Origin: Deltaproteobacteria bacterium
GTDB taxonomy: Bacteria > Desulfobacterota > Syntrophia > Syntrophales > Smithellaceae
Reading direction: 5' to 3'
Length of the DNA stretch: 7,826 nucleotides
Assembly: GCA_019136325.1 (NCBI GenBank)
Contig: JAGVUJ010000229.1
Coordinates: 1-7,826, forward strand
In this document: one piece after another, positions 1-6,667 of the stretch
How positions within the stretch are numbered: position 1 is the first letter of the stretch
Layout of the letters: each line of letters opens with the position of its first letter
Position numbers and translations under genes: made by a program
The notes under the pieces: generated by a model
Told to the model about the DNA's origin: nothing
Database searches by the model: none
Seen by the model: the letters and a program-made list of their open reading frames with translations, nothing else

Positions 1-546
1 CTCGCTGGCGCCCTGAGATAACGATTGCCCCCCCGTGCTCACCTGCATGCTCGCCGAGGCCACCTGGTCGGCGCTGATCGCCACCTGCTGCAAGGCTTTG
101 TCCAGATTGTCCACGGCCACGTTGATGGATTCCTTGATTTTGGCATGGTCCCCCCTGTAATCACCGACCATCCGCGCCGTCATGTCCTTATCCGCCACCT
201 TCTGCAAAACATTGGATGCCTCATTGATCGGACCGGTCACTTCATCCAATGTATGATTTACCCCCCGAATGATATCCTGATAAGCGCCTTTGAACGCATC
301 TTGATTACCACGGATATCCAATTTGCCTTCCATCGCCGAATGAGTCAGACTATTTACTTCATTAACAAGATTATGGATGGTCTCTACCATTTTTTTCAGG
401 GCTGGACCGATCTCATCCTTAACGTCAATGATGGCCGGATCCACATTGATATTGCCTTCCGATATCTGCTGCATATTGAAAATGACATTTTTCTGCAGAT
501 GATCGGCAAATTCATCCATCGAATTGGCCAAAAGGCCCACCTCGTC
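1..546 (-). repeat. Segment duplicated between the two mcp genes (copy at 2209-2754)
   Basis: Positions 1-546 align without gaps to 2209-2754 at a constant offset of 2208. The last 140 residues before the edge (codons 304-443) match at about 105 of 140 positions by hand count, rising to 19 of 20 next to the edge. At DNA level 140-171 and 2348-2379 are identical over 32 nt. The similarity falls off towards the sensor-coding parts. This is a tandem gene duplication with diverged sensors. Confidence 0.85.
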
Positions 547-1329
547 GGCGCGATCACCCATTCTCAACCGCATCGACAAATGCCCCTTGCCTATCTCTTT
601 TATCATGAGCAGGCCTTGGTTCAGCGGTCTTGAAATGGAACGGGACAGAAACACTCCCAGAAAGACGGCCACCGCGCCACCGATGACCATCATTGCCATA
701 AACACGCTGGCTGCCCGGGTTGCCGAAAAACGGGTTTTTTCCGCAGAGGTGACCGCTTTTGCGGCAATGATGGTCACCAGCTTGTCCAATCCCTGCGTGG
801 CTAATTTCAAGCTATGCATTGCATCCAATTCAGCCTGATCGGCCGCCTTGTCCCATTTCTGAAAAATTGCGTCATTCTCTGAAACGTCGGCTTTCACCAG
901 CTTCATTTTATTTTTGAGAGCTTCCATGCCCATCTCGTGCTTGGATTTCCACACCTTGAAACTCATTCCAAATTCTTCCCATAACTTCTTTTCCTCTTCC
1001 CCCTTGGGCAAGGTCTCATACTCCGCCCAGTTTTTTTCGAGTCTTTCCGAGGATGCGGTTATCTGCGAAAAGAGTTCGGTGCGGATGCTTTCGTTATTGA
1101 ACATCATTCCCAGGGCCAAACCACGCTGACAAGCGACAAGAAAATTCACCTCTTTATCGATGTTCCGGAGGTTATTGACGGCATGCAGTTCGACATTGGT
1201 AATCTGATCCAGCTTTTTCCCCAGAGCGGAAAGATTGACCAGCGCGTAAAAACCGATGAGTTGAGACATCAATATGATAAGAATGACACCGCCGATAATT
1301 TTTTTTCCTATTTTAAGATTGTTGAACAT
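1..1329 (-). CDS. mcp: Methyl-accepting chemotaxis protein, C-terminus cut off by the window edge
   Basis: Transmembrane chemoreceptor that senses a periplasmic ligand and controls CheA through CheW. The 443 visible codons read without a stop to the left edge. A short cytoplasmic N-terminus (MFNNLKIGKK) leads into TM1 (about residues 11-30), a periplasmic helical sensor of about 175 residues (31-205), and TM2 (about 206-229). A HAMP domain follows (230-285, with conserved Pro after TM2 and a DEVG motif at 262-265), then HAMP-like units to about 415 and the start of the signalling helix ([13 protein letters not shown]). The conserved hairpin tip and methylation segments lie beyond the edge. 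The start at 1329 is chosen because AGAGG (1334-1338) precedes it by 4 nt and because the neighbouring receptor begins with nearly the same residues. It lies 45 nt downstream of the other mcp and is probably co-transcribed with it. From residue 262 it aligns without gaps to that receptor, but the sensor is unrelated by eye and the protein is 20 residues longer up to the edge. Ligand unknown. Confidence 0.93.
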   Translation of the reverse strand, partial: MFNNLKIGKKIIGGVILIILMSQLIGFYALVNLSALGKKLDQITNVELHAVNNLRNIDKEVNFLVACQRGLALGMMFNNESIRTELFSQITASSERLEKNWAEYETLPKGEEEKKLWEEFGMSFKVWKSKHEMGMEALKNKMKLVKADVSENDAIFQKWDKAADQAELDAMHSLKLATQGLDKLVTIIAAKAVTSAEKTRFSATRAASVFMAMMVIGGAVAVFLGVFLSRSISRPLNQGLLMIKEIGKGHLSMRLRMGDRADEVGLLANSMDEFADHLQKNVIFNMQQISEGNINVDPAIIDVKDEIGPALKKMVETIHNLVNEVNSLTHSAMEGKLDIRGNQDAFKGAYQDIIRGVNHTLDEVTGPINEASNVLQKVADKDMTARMVGDYRGDHAKIKESINVAVDNLDKALQQVAISADQVASASMQVSTGGQSLSQGASE

Positions 1330-1374
1330 GTTTCCTCTTCTTCACCTTCCTGTACCCGATCTGTTTGCATCCGG

Positions 1375-3477
1375 TTAAAATTTTTCCAAAACAGCATGAT
1401 CATGCTCATCCAGCGGGATTACCTTTCGGGGATCGGGCTTCATGCCGTCCAGCAATCCGCCGCCTTTGGGCCCTGCGCTTATTTTTTTCATCATTGGATT
1501 CGAGGAACTTCCGACGCCCAGCGTTCCGGCATAGCTACCGGAAGCCGTCAGTTTGAAACCGGCCACCAGACTCCGCATTTCCTCGGATTGTGAAGACATT
1601 TCCTCGGCGGCACTGGCTGACTCCTCGGCATTGGCTGCGTTTTGCTGAGTCACCTGATTTAACTGTTCCACCGCCTTGTTGACCTGACCGATTCCCTGAT
1701 CCTGCTGCTCGGAGGCCGCCGCGATCTCCGCCACGACCTGACTGACTTTTTTGCCACTCTCATTGATTTCCTGGAAGTTCTTTAATACCTCCGCACTGAT
1801 ATTCACGCCTTGTTCCGCGTTCTTGACCGCTTCTTCAATCAGGTTGGCCGTATTTTTTGCCGCTTCGGCGCTGCGCTGCGCCAGATTTCTCACTTCTTCC
1901 GCCACCACCGCAAATCCTTTGCCCGCATCTCCGGCACGGGCTGCTTCCACGGCGGCATTTAACGCCAGAAGATTTGTCTGAAAAGCGATTTCATCGATGG
2001 TCTTGACGATTTTGGCCGTTGCATCAGAGGAGGTCTTGATTCTGTTAATAGCCGACAACATCCGGTTCATGCTCTCCACGCCCTTTTCGGTAATGTCCCC
2101 CGCCGCCATGGATACCCCGTTGGCCTCTCTGGCATTTAAAGCGTTTTGTTTCGTCATAGAGGACATTTCCTGCAGACTGCTGGACACTTCTTCCAGAGAA
2201 CTGGCCTGCTCGCTGGCGCCCTGAGACAACGACTGCCCGCCGGTGCTGACCTGAACGCTGGCCGATGCCACCTGATCCGCGCCAATGGCCACATGCTGCA
2301 GGGCCTTATCCAGATTTTCCACAGCCAGGTTAAAGGATTCTTTGATCTTGGCATGGTCCCCCCTGTAATCACCGACCATTCTGACCGTCATATCCTTGCC
2401 GGCGATTTTCTCCAAGGCATCCGATGCTTCATTAATAGGACCCAACACGGCATCCAGCGTCTGATTAATCCCCTGAAGTATATCCTGATAGGCGCCCTTA
2501 AAATCTTTTTCATTGCTGCGGACATCAAGCTTGCCTTCCATGGCGGACCGGGTCAACTCTCTCAGTTCATGACCCAGTTTACCCAGCGTTTCCACCATTC
2601 TCCTGATCGCGGGCCCTATTTCATCCTTGTCATCAATGATCGACGCTTGAACATTAATATTGCCCTCCGATATCTGCTGCATATTGAATACCAAGTTCTT
2701 CTGAAGATGATCGGCAAATTTATCCATCGCCTGAGCGAGATCGCCTATTTCATCCTTCCTGTTCATCTTCAACCGGTTGGAGAGGTGCCCCTTCTCCAGC
2801 TCCTTCATCATCAGCACCCCTTTTTTCAGTGGTTTGGTAATGGATGAGGTCATGGAGATGACTAAAAGCACGACCAGAGCGATTGCAATGGCGGACAAGA
2901 GCAGCATCACAGCCGAGACGCCTCCGGTTTCTTTGATCGTCTTGGATATGTTCGTCTCGTTCCGGCTGATAATGTATTCATTGAGTTTGCTGATAGCGGA
3001 AAAAGTCTTTTGTCTTGCCGCAAAGACAGAGCCACCGGCGTTCAGCAGGCGGCTGATTTCATCATTCTTCCCTTCATCCGCTGCTTTCATGACCGTGCGG
3101 TAGCCGCGCTGCATCTCCGGCCATGCGGCTTCAAATTCGGCAACGATTCTCTTCCCCTCTTCCTCGACGCTCTTGTTTTTATAGGCCTGAATAGAGTCGG
3201 TTATCGAACGGATCGCTTCGTCAATATTCCGCGATGTTTTCTGCCGGTCGCCGGACACATTCACATAATGATAGACGTCTCCCCATATTTTCTCCAGACC
3301 GACCTGGATTGCTCCGATGGTCTTAATTTCCACTTCATATGCCCGGTGAACGGAATCCATGCGATTCAACAGATTCTGTCTGACTTGAATGCCATAAATG
3401 ATGATCGATGCCGCCATGATAACGACTAACACGATAGCCCCGATAAGCCGGAGACCTATTTTGATATTGTTAAACAT
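1375..3477 (-). CDS. mcp: Methyl-accepting chemotaxis protein (complete, 700 aa)
   Basis: Complete transmembrane chemoreceptor. TM1 spans about residues 10-31, the periplasmic helical sensor 32-186 (size fits a four-helix-bundle domain, ligand unknown), and TM2 187-208. A first HAMP domain (211-264) has Pro216 and DEIG at 242-245. Three further HAMP-like units follow (about 265-307, 307-345 and 346-395). The signalling hairpin runs from about 400 to 645 with the near-invariant tip at 496-530 ([20 protein letters not shown], then [13 protein letters not shown]). Methylation-site patterns are visible at 425-434 (centre E429/E430) and 614-623 (centre E618/E619), with a near match at E625/E626. 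A flexible Gly/Ser/Pro-rich tail of about 55 residues ends in [15 protein letters not shown], with no NWETF-type pentapeptide. The start has AGAGG (3484-3488) 6 nt upstream. It lies 146 nt after cheW on the same strand, which suggests it feeds the adjacent CheA-CheW. Confidence 0.97.
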   Translation of the reverse strand: MFNNIKIGLRLIGAIVLVVIMAASIIIYGIQVRQNLLNRMDSVHRAYEVEIKTIGAIQVGLEKIWGDVYHYVNVSGDRQKTSRNIDEAIRSITDSIQAYKNKSVEEEGKRIVAEFEAAWPEMQRGYRTVMKAADEGKNDEISRLLNAGGSVFAARQKTFSAISKLNEYIISRNETNISKTIKETGGVSAVMLLLSAIAIALVVLLVISMTSSITKPLKKGVLMMKELEKGHLSNRLKMNRKDEIGDLAQAMDKFADHLQKNLVFNMQQISEGNINVQASIIDDKDEIGPAIRRMVETLGKLGHELRELTRSAMEGKLDVRSNEKDFKGAYQDILQGINQTLDAVLGPINEASDALEKIAGKDMTVRMVGDYRGDHAKIKESFNLAVENLDKALQHVAIGADQVASASVQVSTGGQSLSQGASEQASSLEEVSSSLQEMSSMTKQNALNAREANGVSMAAGDITEKGVESMNRMLSAINRIKTSSDATAKIVKTIDEIAFQTNLLALNAAVEAARAGDAGKGFAVVAEEVRNLAQRSAEAAKNTANLIEEAVKNAEQGVNISAEVLKNFQEINESGKKVSQVVAEIAAASEQQDQGIGQVNKAVEQLNQVTQQNAANAEESASAAEEMSSQSEEMRSLVAGFKLTASGSYAGTLGVGSSSNPMMKKISAGPKGGGLLDGMKPDPRKVIPLDEHDHAVLEKF

Positions 3478-3568
3478 ACCTGACCTCTTTTTTTGTGTTC
3501 AGTGAATTTTTGGTATATTGAATTCCTTTAAACATTTTCCAAAATTCCCCGGCATCGGTTTACCGGCA

Positions 3569-3583
3569 CCCTGCCATACAGGG
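3569..3583 (-). other. Small hairpin between cheW and mcp
   Basis: CCCTG and CAGGG form a 5-bp stem with a 5-nt loop in the 146-nt gap between cheW and the complete mcp. In the transcribed direction no T-run follows, so it is unlikely to end transcription. It may be an mRNA processing or stability element, or chance. I see no convincing promoter in the rest of the gap (3478-3623). Confidence 0.2.
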
Positions 3584-3623
3584 ATCGTTGTGTTCCAAAC
3601 GGCCCTGATGTGTCATCTCTGAA

Positions 3624-4151
3624 TCACGCGCCGGTTTCTTTGCTTTCTCCGCCTGCGGCCTTTTTCATGTTGATGATATCGGACGCTGTGATGACCTTCT
3701 CAATGTCAAGCAGCAGACGGACCCGTCCTCCCGTTTTACCCACGCCCAGAAGATATTCCGGATTGACATCAGCGCCGAATGACGGGGTATCCTCAATATC
3801 GTCGGAGCCGATGTTCACAACTTCCGAAACTTTATCGACCAGAATCCCCATCATCATACTGGTGGTTTTGATAACGATAATGCAGGTCTCATCGGTAATT
3901 TCAGTCTCTTCCATGCCGAACTTTATTTTCAAATCCATGATCGGATGGATTTTTCCCCGCAGATTAATGACGCCTCTGATATAACTGGAAGTAAGAGGCA
4001 CCGGCGTTATCGGCATACGTCCGATGATTTCCTGCACCTTTAAAATCTCAACACCATATTCTTCGCTGGCAAGGAAAAAGGTAAGGTACTTACCGGCACG
4101 GGAATCAAGATGGGCAGACTGACCGTCCCGGGATGCAGTTGCGTTATTCAT
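3624..4151 (-). CDS. cheW: CheW coupling protein
   Basis: Cytoplasmic adaptor that links chemoreceptor tips to the P5 domain of CheA in the receptor array. The 175 residues are essentially one CheW domain (about 18-158) with short polar tails. Diagnostic segments are YGVEILKVQEII (32-43), the Pro-rich turn ITPVP (48-52), and RGVINLRGKIHPIMDL (59-74). Arg65 in the NLRG motif corresponds to the conserved Arg of E. coli CheW needed for array function. A second CheW half follows with GILVDKVSEVV (102-112) and LLDIEKVI (147-154). The start at 4151 is well supported by an AGGAGG ribosome site (4159-4164) 7 nt upstream. It follows cheA by 24 nt, so the two are almost certainly one operon. The N-terminal 20 residues are poorly conserved in type and are slightly longer than in E. 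coli CheW. Nothing suggests degradation. Confidence 0.97.
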   Translation of the reverse strand: MNNATASRDGQSAHLDSRAGKYLTFFLASEEYGVEILKVQEIIGRMPITPVPLTSSYIRGVINLRGKIHPIMDLKIKFGMEETEITDETCIIVIKTTSMMMGILVDKVSEVVNIGSDDIEDTPSFGADVNPEYLLGVGKTGGRVRLLLDIEKVITASDIINMKKAAGGESKETGA

Positions 4152-4175
4152 GCTGTTTCCTCCTCTGTGGCCTGT

Positions 4176-6239
4176 TTATGAATTTGTTAGATTGACCTGC
4201 TGCCGCGATATGCTTACGATTCCGGACGCGTCCAGAATCAAACCGACCGTTCCATCTCCCATGATGGCCCCGCCGGCGACGCCTGGAACATTATTGAATC
4301 CCTTGCCCAGCAATTTGGTCACAACCTGGGTTTGTCCCAAAAGGTCGTCGACAAAGAGAGCGCATCTTTTATTCCCCTCGCCGATGACCACGAGCAAACC
4401 GGAGGTCAGATGCACCTGGGCATCCGGTATATTAAACAAACGGTGCAGTCTGACGACCGGCACCAGTTCTTCACGGAACGAAAGCATTTCGGCTCTTTGA
4501 TTGACGGTATGGATATCAGACTCTTCCGGTCTGACGGCTTTCTGAATATTGAAGGTGGGCAGGATATACCTTTGGGAACCCACTTTGACAATCATTCCAT
4601 CGGTTATCGCCATGGTCAGAGGCATTCTCATGATAAAGGTACATCCCTGACCTTCCGTCGTCTGCACCTCTATCCGTCCCCGCAGAGCTTCAACGGCCTG
4701 GCGCACCACATCCATTCCGACTCCCCGGCCGGATACCTCCGTCACTTTTTCGGCGGTGGAAAAGCCGGGCAGGAAGATCATCTGCCATACTTCCTGATCG
4801 GTCATTCGGTCGGCTGAATCAATCAAACCGCGCTCCATCGCCTTATTCACGATGGTCTGGCGGGTCATCCCCCGCCCATCATCCCAGACCGTCAGCATGA
4901 TGCTTCCTTCAGAATGTCCCGCCGTCAAATAGATGCGTCCGTTTTCCGGTTTGCCGGCACGGCGTCTTTCTTCGGGCTTTTCAATACCGTGATCAACCGC
5001 GTTGCGGATCAGATGAATTAAAGGGTCGGCCACCATGTCAACCATACTGCGGTCGATTTCAATATCCTCACCTTCTGTAACACAGGTTACAATTTTACCG
5101 TTTTTCAATGCCAGATCCCGGGCCAACCGAACCATTTTCTGAAAAGTACCCTTCATGGGAACCATTCGCAGAAACATACTCAAATCATGAAGTTCGCGAA
5201 CGATTTTCCCGGCCTGGGAAATTTTCTTGTTCAGATCGTGATATTTACCGCCTAAAACCAGTTCGTCCTGCCCCACCATCGTCTGGGCAATAACCAGTTC
5301 TCCCACGGTATCCAGCAACTTATCCAGCCGGTCCACTTTAACCCTGACGGTTGATTCCGCCATCTGATCGTGAACTTTGCTTGACGAAGCGGCCTTCTCC
5401 GATGATGTCTCCGGTTGTTTTTTTATGATTTTTTCCTTCGCCGTTTTTGTCGCAGGCGGCTCGACCGACAAATGATCGGCGGCGGCTTCTCGGACGGCGG
5501 GAATGACGGGTTGCGCATGGGAAACAAAGGTCCTCAGAGAGTCCAGCAATTCTTCATATCCGGGGGGAAGATCGATCTGCTGACCCGGACCTGATGACTT
5601 CATTCGCCCCAAAATACTCTTAATCGCATCCAGCGACTTCAGCGCGATATTGGCGTGATTCGTGGTAAAAACGTCCTCGCCGTCTCTCACCTTGGCCAGG
5701 ATGGATTCCACCTGATGCGCGAGATCCTTAACACAGTCAAGATTCACAAAGGCGGATGTTCCCTTAATGGTATGGAAACCTCTGAATATGGTATTGAGAA
5801 ATTCCTGATTATCGGGATTTTGCTCCCAATTCAGAATTGCAGACTCGGCCATAACGGCCCATTCCATGTTTTCAATAATAAACTCATTCAACAAATCCGA
5901 ATCAAAATCCGTGGACAACGTAAATTTTAATAATTCCCCGGCCGGATTCTTTCCCGGCGCTGTTTTTTGCCGCGCTTCCTCCATCTCGGCAAAATCCGCA
6001 TCTCCATTACCCATGGCCTGTTCCAGCAATATGCCCAGACGGGCTACCGCGGAACGCCTTGCGTCCGAACTTTCGTCAAACATGGCGTCGACTTCGGAGC
6101 AGGCTTCGTTTAAAATATCTTTTATCCGCCCCTGAGTATTGTTCTTGATGGAAACAAGATTTTTCTTAAATTCTTCCAACTCCGCAAGATTTTCAGGATT
6201 GAGTTCAATTAAAAATATTGCCAGACGATTTAAATTCAT
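4176..6239 (-). CDS. cheA: Chemotaxis histidine kinase CheA
   Basis: Kinase of the signalling array: it autophosphorylates on the HPt domain and donates phosphate to response regulators. Of 687 residues, 1-111 form a predicted helical N-terminal extension of no recognised type. The HPt (P1) domain spans about 112-235, with phospho-acceptor His156 in FHTIKGTSAF. A polar Ala/Ser/Lys linker occupies about 240-295 where P2 would lie. The P3 dimerisation helices cover about 296-360 (STVRVKVDRLDKLLDTVGEL). The HATPase (P4) domain has N-box HLIRNAVDHG (409-418; Asn413, His417), G1 DDGRGM (453-458), FLPGFST (489-495), G2 GRGVGMD (504-510) and GQGCTF (530-535). The CheW-like P5 domain covers about 540-687. 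All catalytic motifs are intact. ATG 6239 is the first usable start after an in-frame stop. Its ribosome site is poor (only AGGG about 15 nt upstream), so translation initiation may be weak. First gene of the minus-strand operon. Confidence 0.97.
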   Translation of the reverse strand: MNLNRLAIFLIELNPENLAELEEFKKNLVSIKNNTQGRIKDILNEACSEVDAMFDESSDARRSAVARLGILLEQAMGNGDADFAEMEEARQKTAPGKNPAGELLKFTLSTDFDSDLLNEFIIENMEWAVMAESAILNWEQNPDNQEFLNTIFRGFHTIKGTSAFVNLDCVKDLAHQVESILAKVRDGEDVFTTNHANIALKSLDAIKSILGRMKSSGPGQQIDLPPGYEELLDSLRTFVSHAQPVIPAVREAAADHLSVEPPATKTAKEKIIKKQPETSSEKAASSSKVHDQMAESTVRVKVDRLDKLLDTVGELVIAQTMVGQDELVLGGKYHDLNKKISQAGKIVRELHDLSMFLRMVPMKGTFQKMVRLARDLALKNGKIVTCVTEGEDIEIDRSMVDMVADPLIHLIRNAVDHGIEKPEERRRAGKPENGRIYLTAGHSEGSIMLTVWDDGRGMTRQTIVNKAMERGLIDSADRMTDQEVWQMIFLPGFSTAEKVTEVSGRGVGMDVVRQAVEALRGRIEVQTTEGQGCTFIMRMPLTMAITDGMIVKVGSQRYILPTFNIQKAVRPEESDIHTVNQRAEMLSFREELVPVVRLHRLFNIPDAQVHLTSGLLVVIGEGNKRCALFVDDLLGQTQVVTKLLGKGFNNVPGVAGGAIMGDGTVGLILDASGIVSISRQQVNLTNS

Positions 6240-6323
6240 TGCAAGAATAACAGTCCCTTCAAAAATTATAAGATGAACAATTTGACACTTAAAGAGAGTA
6301 GATTAAATAATCATTTCTGTTAG

Positions 6324-6353
6324 ATATTACGTATTTTTTGTACGTTTTGTCAA
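6324..6353 (-). promoter_or_regulatory. Candidate sigma-70 promoter for cheA-cheW-mcp operon
   Basis: On the minus strand a perfect -35 TTGACA (6353-6348) is separated by 18 nt from a -10-like TAATAT (6329-6324, 4 of 6 matches). Transcription would start near 6317, giving a leader of about 78 nt to the cheA ATG at 6239. The -35 overlaps an inverted repeat, which suggests control by a repressor or activator. The call rests on consensus matching only. Confidence 0.45.
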
Positions 6354-6368
6354 CATCATTGTTATGAC
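6349..6368. promoter_or_regulatory. Inverted repeat on the predicted cheA -35, possible operator
   Basis: The left arm GTCAACA (6349-6355) and right arm TGT-ta-TGAC (6360-6368) are complementary apart from a 2-nt insertion in the right arm, around a 4-nt centre. It overlaps the candidate -35 hexamer of cheA (6348-6353), a usual position for a repressor site. No regulator family is recognised from the motif. Confidence 0.3.
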
Positions 6369-6400
6369 ATTTTTGTGCCGCATGTGACCGGCAATGTCAT
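6364..6400. repeat. Bulged inverted repeat of 12 paired bases
   Basis: The arms are ATGACAT (6364-6370) plus TGCCG (6376-6380) against CGGCA (6389-6393) plus ATGTCAT (6394-6400). All 12 positions pair, with a one-sided TTTTG bulge (6371-6375) and an 8-nt loop. It lies just upstream of the predicted cheA promoter. It would only act as RNA if transcribed from further upstream, so a protein-binding site is the likelier reading. No T-run follows on either strand, so it is not an intrinsic terminator. Confidence 0.5.
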
Positions 6401-6450
6401 GTCGGTTCATTCATGATCACACGGGGGCAAATCGCATGACACTCCCGTCA

Positions 6451-6475
6451 TGACTGTCCGGATCTTCGGACGTCA
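6451..6475. repeat. Inverted repeat TGAC-GTCCG / CGGAC-GTCA
   Basis: TGAC (6451-6454), one unpaired T, and GTCCG (6456-6460) face CGGAC (6467-6471) and GTCA (6472-6475) across a 6-nt centre. That gives 9 paired positions with one bulge. It lies 16 nt upstream of the candidate cheY -35, where an activator could bind. It also shares its outer TGAC/GTCA arms with the other repeats in this intergenic region. Confidence 0.45.
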
Positions 6476-6490
6476 CTCGATAGAATGTTA

Positions 6491-6520
6491 TTGAAAAAAG
6501 CAAATAAATCTGTTTATAAA
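6491..6520 (+). promoter_or_regulatory. Candidate sigma-70 promoter for cheY-cheC
   Basis: TTGAAA (6491-6496, 5 of 6 to the -35 consensus), an 18-nt spacer and TATAAA (6515-6520, 5 of 6 to the -10 consensus). Transcription from about 6527 would leave a leader of about 140 nt before cheY. The region is A/T-rich, so a chance match is possible. Confidence 0.45.
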
Positions 6521-6601
6521 ATAAAAAGGGCGTAACTTGAAACGGTCTGATGGATCGATGCTCGTAAATCCGGACAATTTTTTCGAGAAAATCAGGCGCG
6601 T

Positions 6602-6621
6602 GGGAAAATTGTGCTTTTCCC
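6602..6621 (+). other. Hairpin in the predicted cheY leader
   Basis: GGGAAAA (6602-6608), loop TTGTGC, TTTTCCC (6615-6621): a perfect 7-bp stem, with two more GC pairs possible across a 2-nt bulge (6598-6599 with 6622-6623). It ends 46 nt before the cheY start. A T-run does not follow, so it is not a classical terminator. A weaker pairing (CTCG 6561-6564 with CGAG 6584-6587, AAAT with ATTT inside) lies just upstream. Confidence 0.35.
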
Positions 6622-6667
6622 GCTAACCATTTTATGATAACGAATCTTTTTCAAGAAGAGGTTTTGT

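Larger units (their letters stand above)
6240..6667. other. Divergent intergenic region between cheA and cheY
   Basis: A stretch of 428 nt between the two diverging starts with no ORF that looks coding. It holds one candidate sigma-70 promoter in each direction, three inverted repeats (6349-6368, 6364-6400, 6451-6475), and nine TGAC or GTCA tetramers between 6283 and 6475, where about 1.5 would be expected by chance. The cheY-proximal third (6527-6667) would be a long untranslated leader with hairpin potential. Both operons are probably controlled from here. Confidence 0.8.

Noticed and set aside
1183..1593. Plus-strand 136-codon open frame across the 45-nt gap between the two mcp genes
   Set aside because: It is antisense to both receptor genes, has no recognisable domain, and has a composition typical of a shadow frame.
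2146..2847. Plus-strand 233-codon open frame inside the complete mcp, and its 202-codon counterpart at 25-633 inside the partial one
   Set aside because: They lie antisense to clearly recognisable receptor domains at equivalent positions of the duplicated genes, so their resemblance to each other follows from the duplication. Composition is unlike a normal protein (rich in His, Phe and Ile) and no ribosome site was seen.
3569..3583. Intrinsic terminator between cheW and the mcp genes
   Set aside because: The stem is only 5 bp and no T-run follows in the transcribed direction, so read-through into the receptor genes is the better assumption.
6240..6260. Sigma-54-like AGGGAC...TTGCA immediately upstream of cheA
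   Set aside because: The spacing between the two elements is about 3 nt too long, and the -12 element would abut the start codon, leaving no leader.
6282..6308. Plus-strand TTGACA (6282-6287) with TTAAAT (6303-6308) as a promoter towards cheY
   Set aside because: The spacer is only 15 nt, and it would make a leader of more than 350 nt across the cheA promoter. A better-spaced candidate lies at 6491-6520.
6601..6618. Sigma-54-like sequence (TGG...TGC) upstream of cheY
   Set aside because: The GG to GC distance is one base short of the strictly required spacing, and the similarity is explained by the GGGAAAA/TTTTCCC hairpin.
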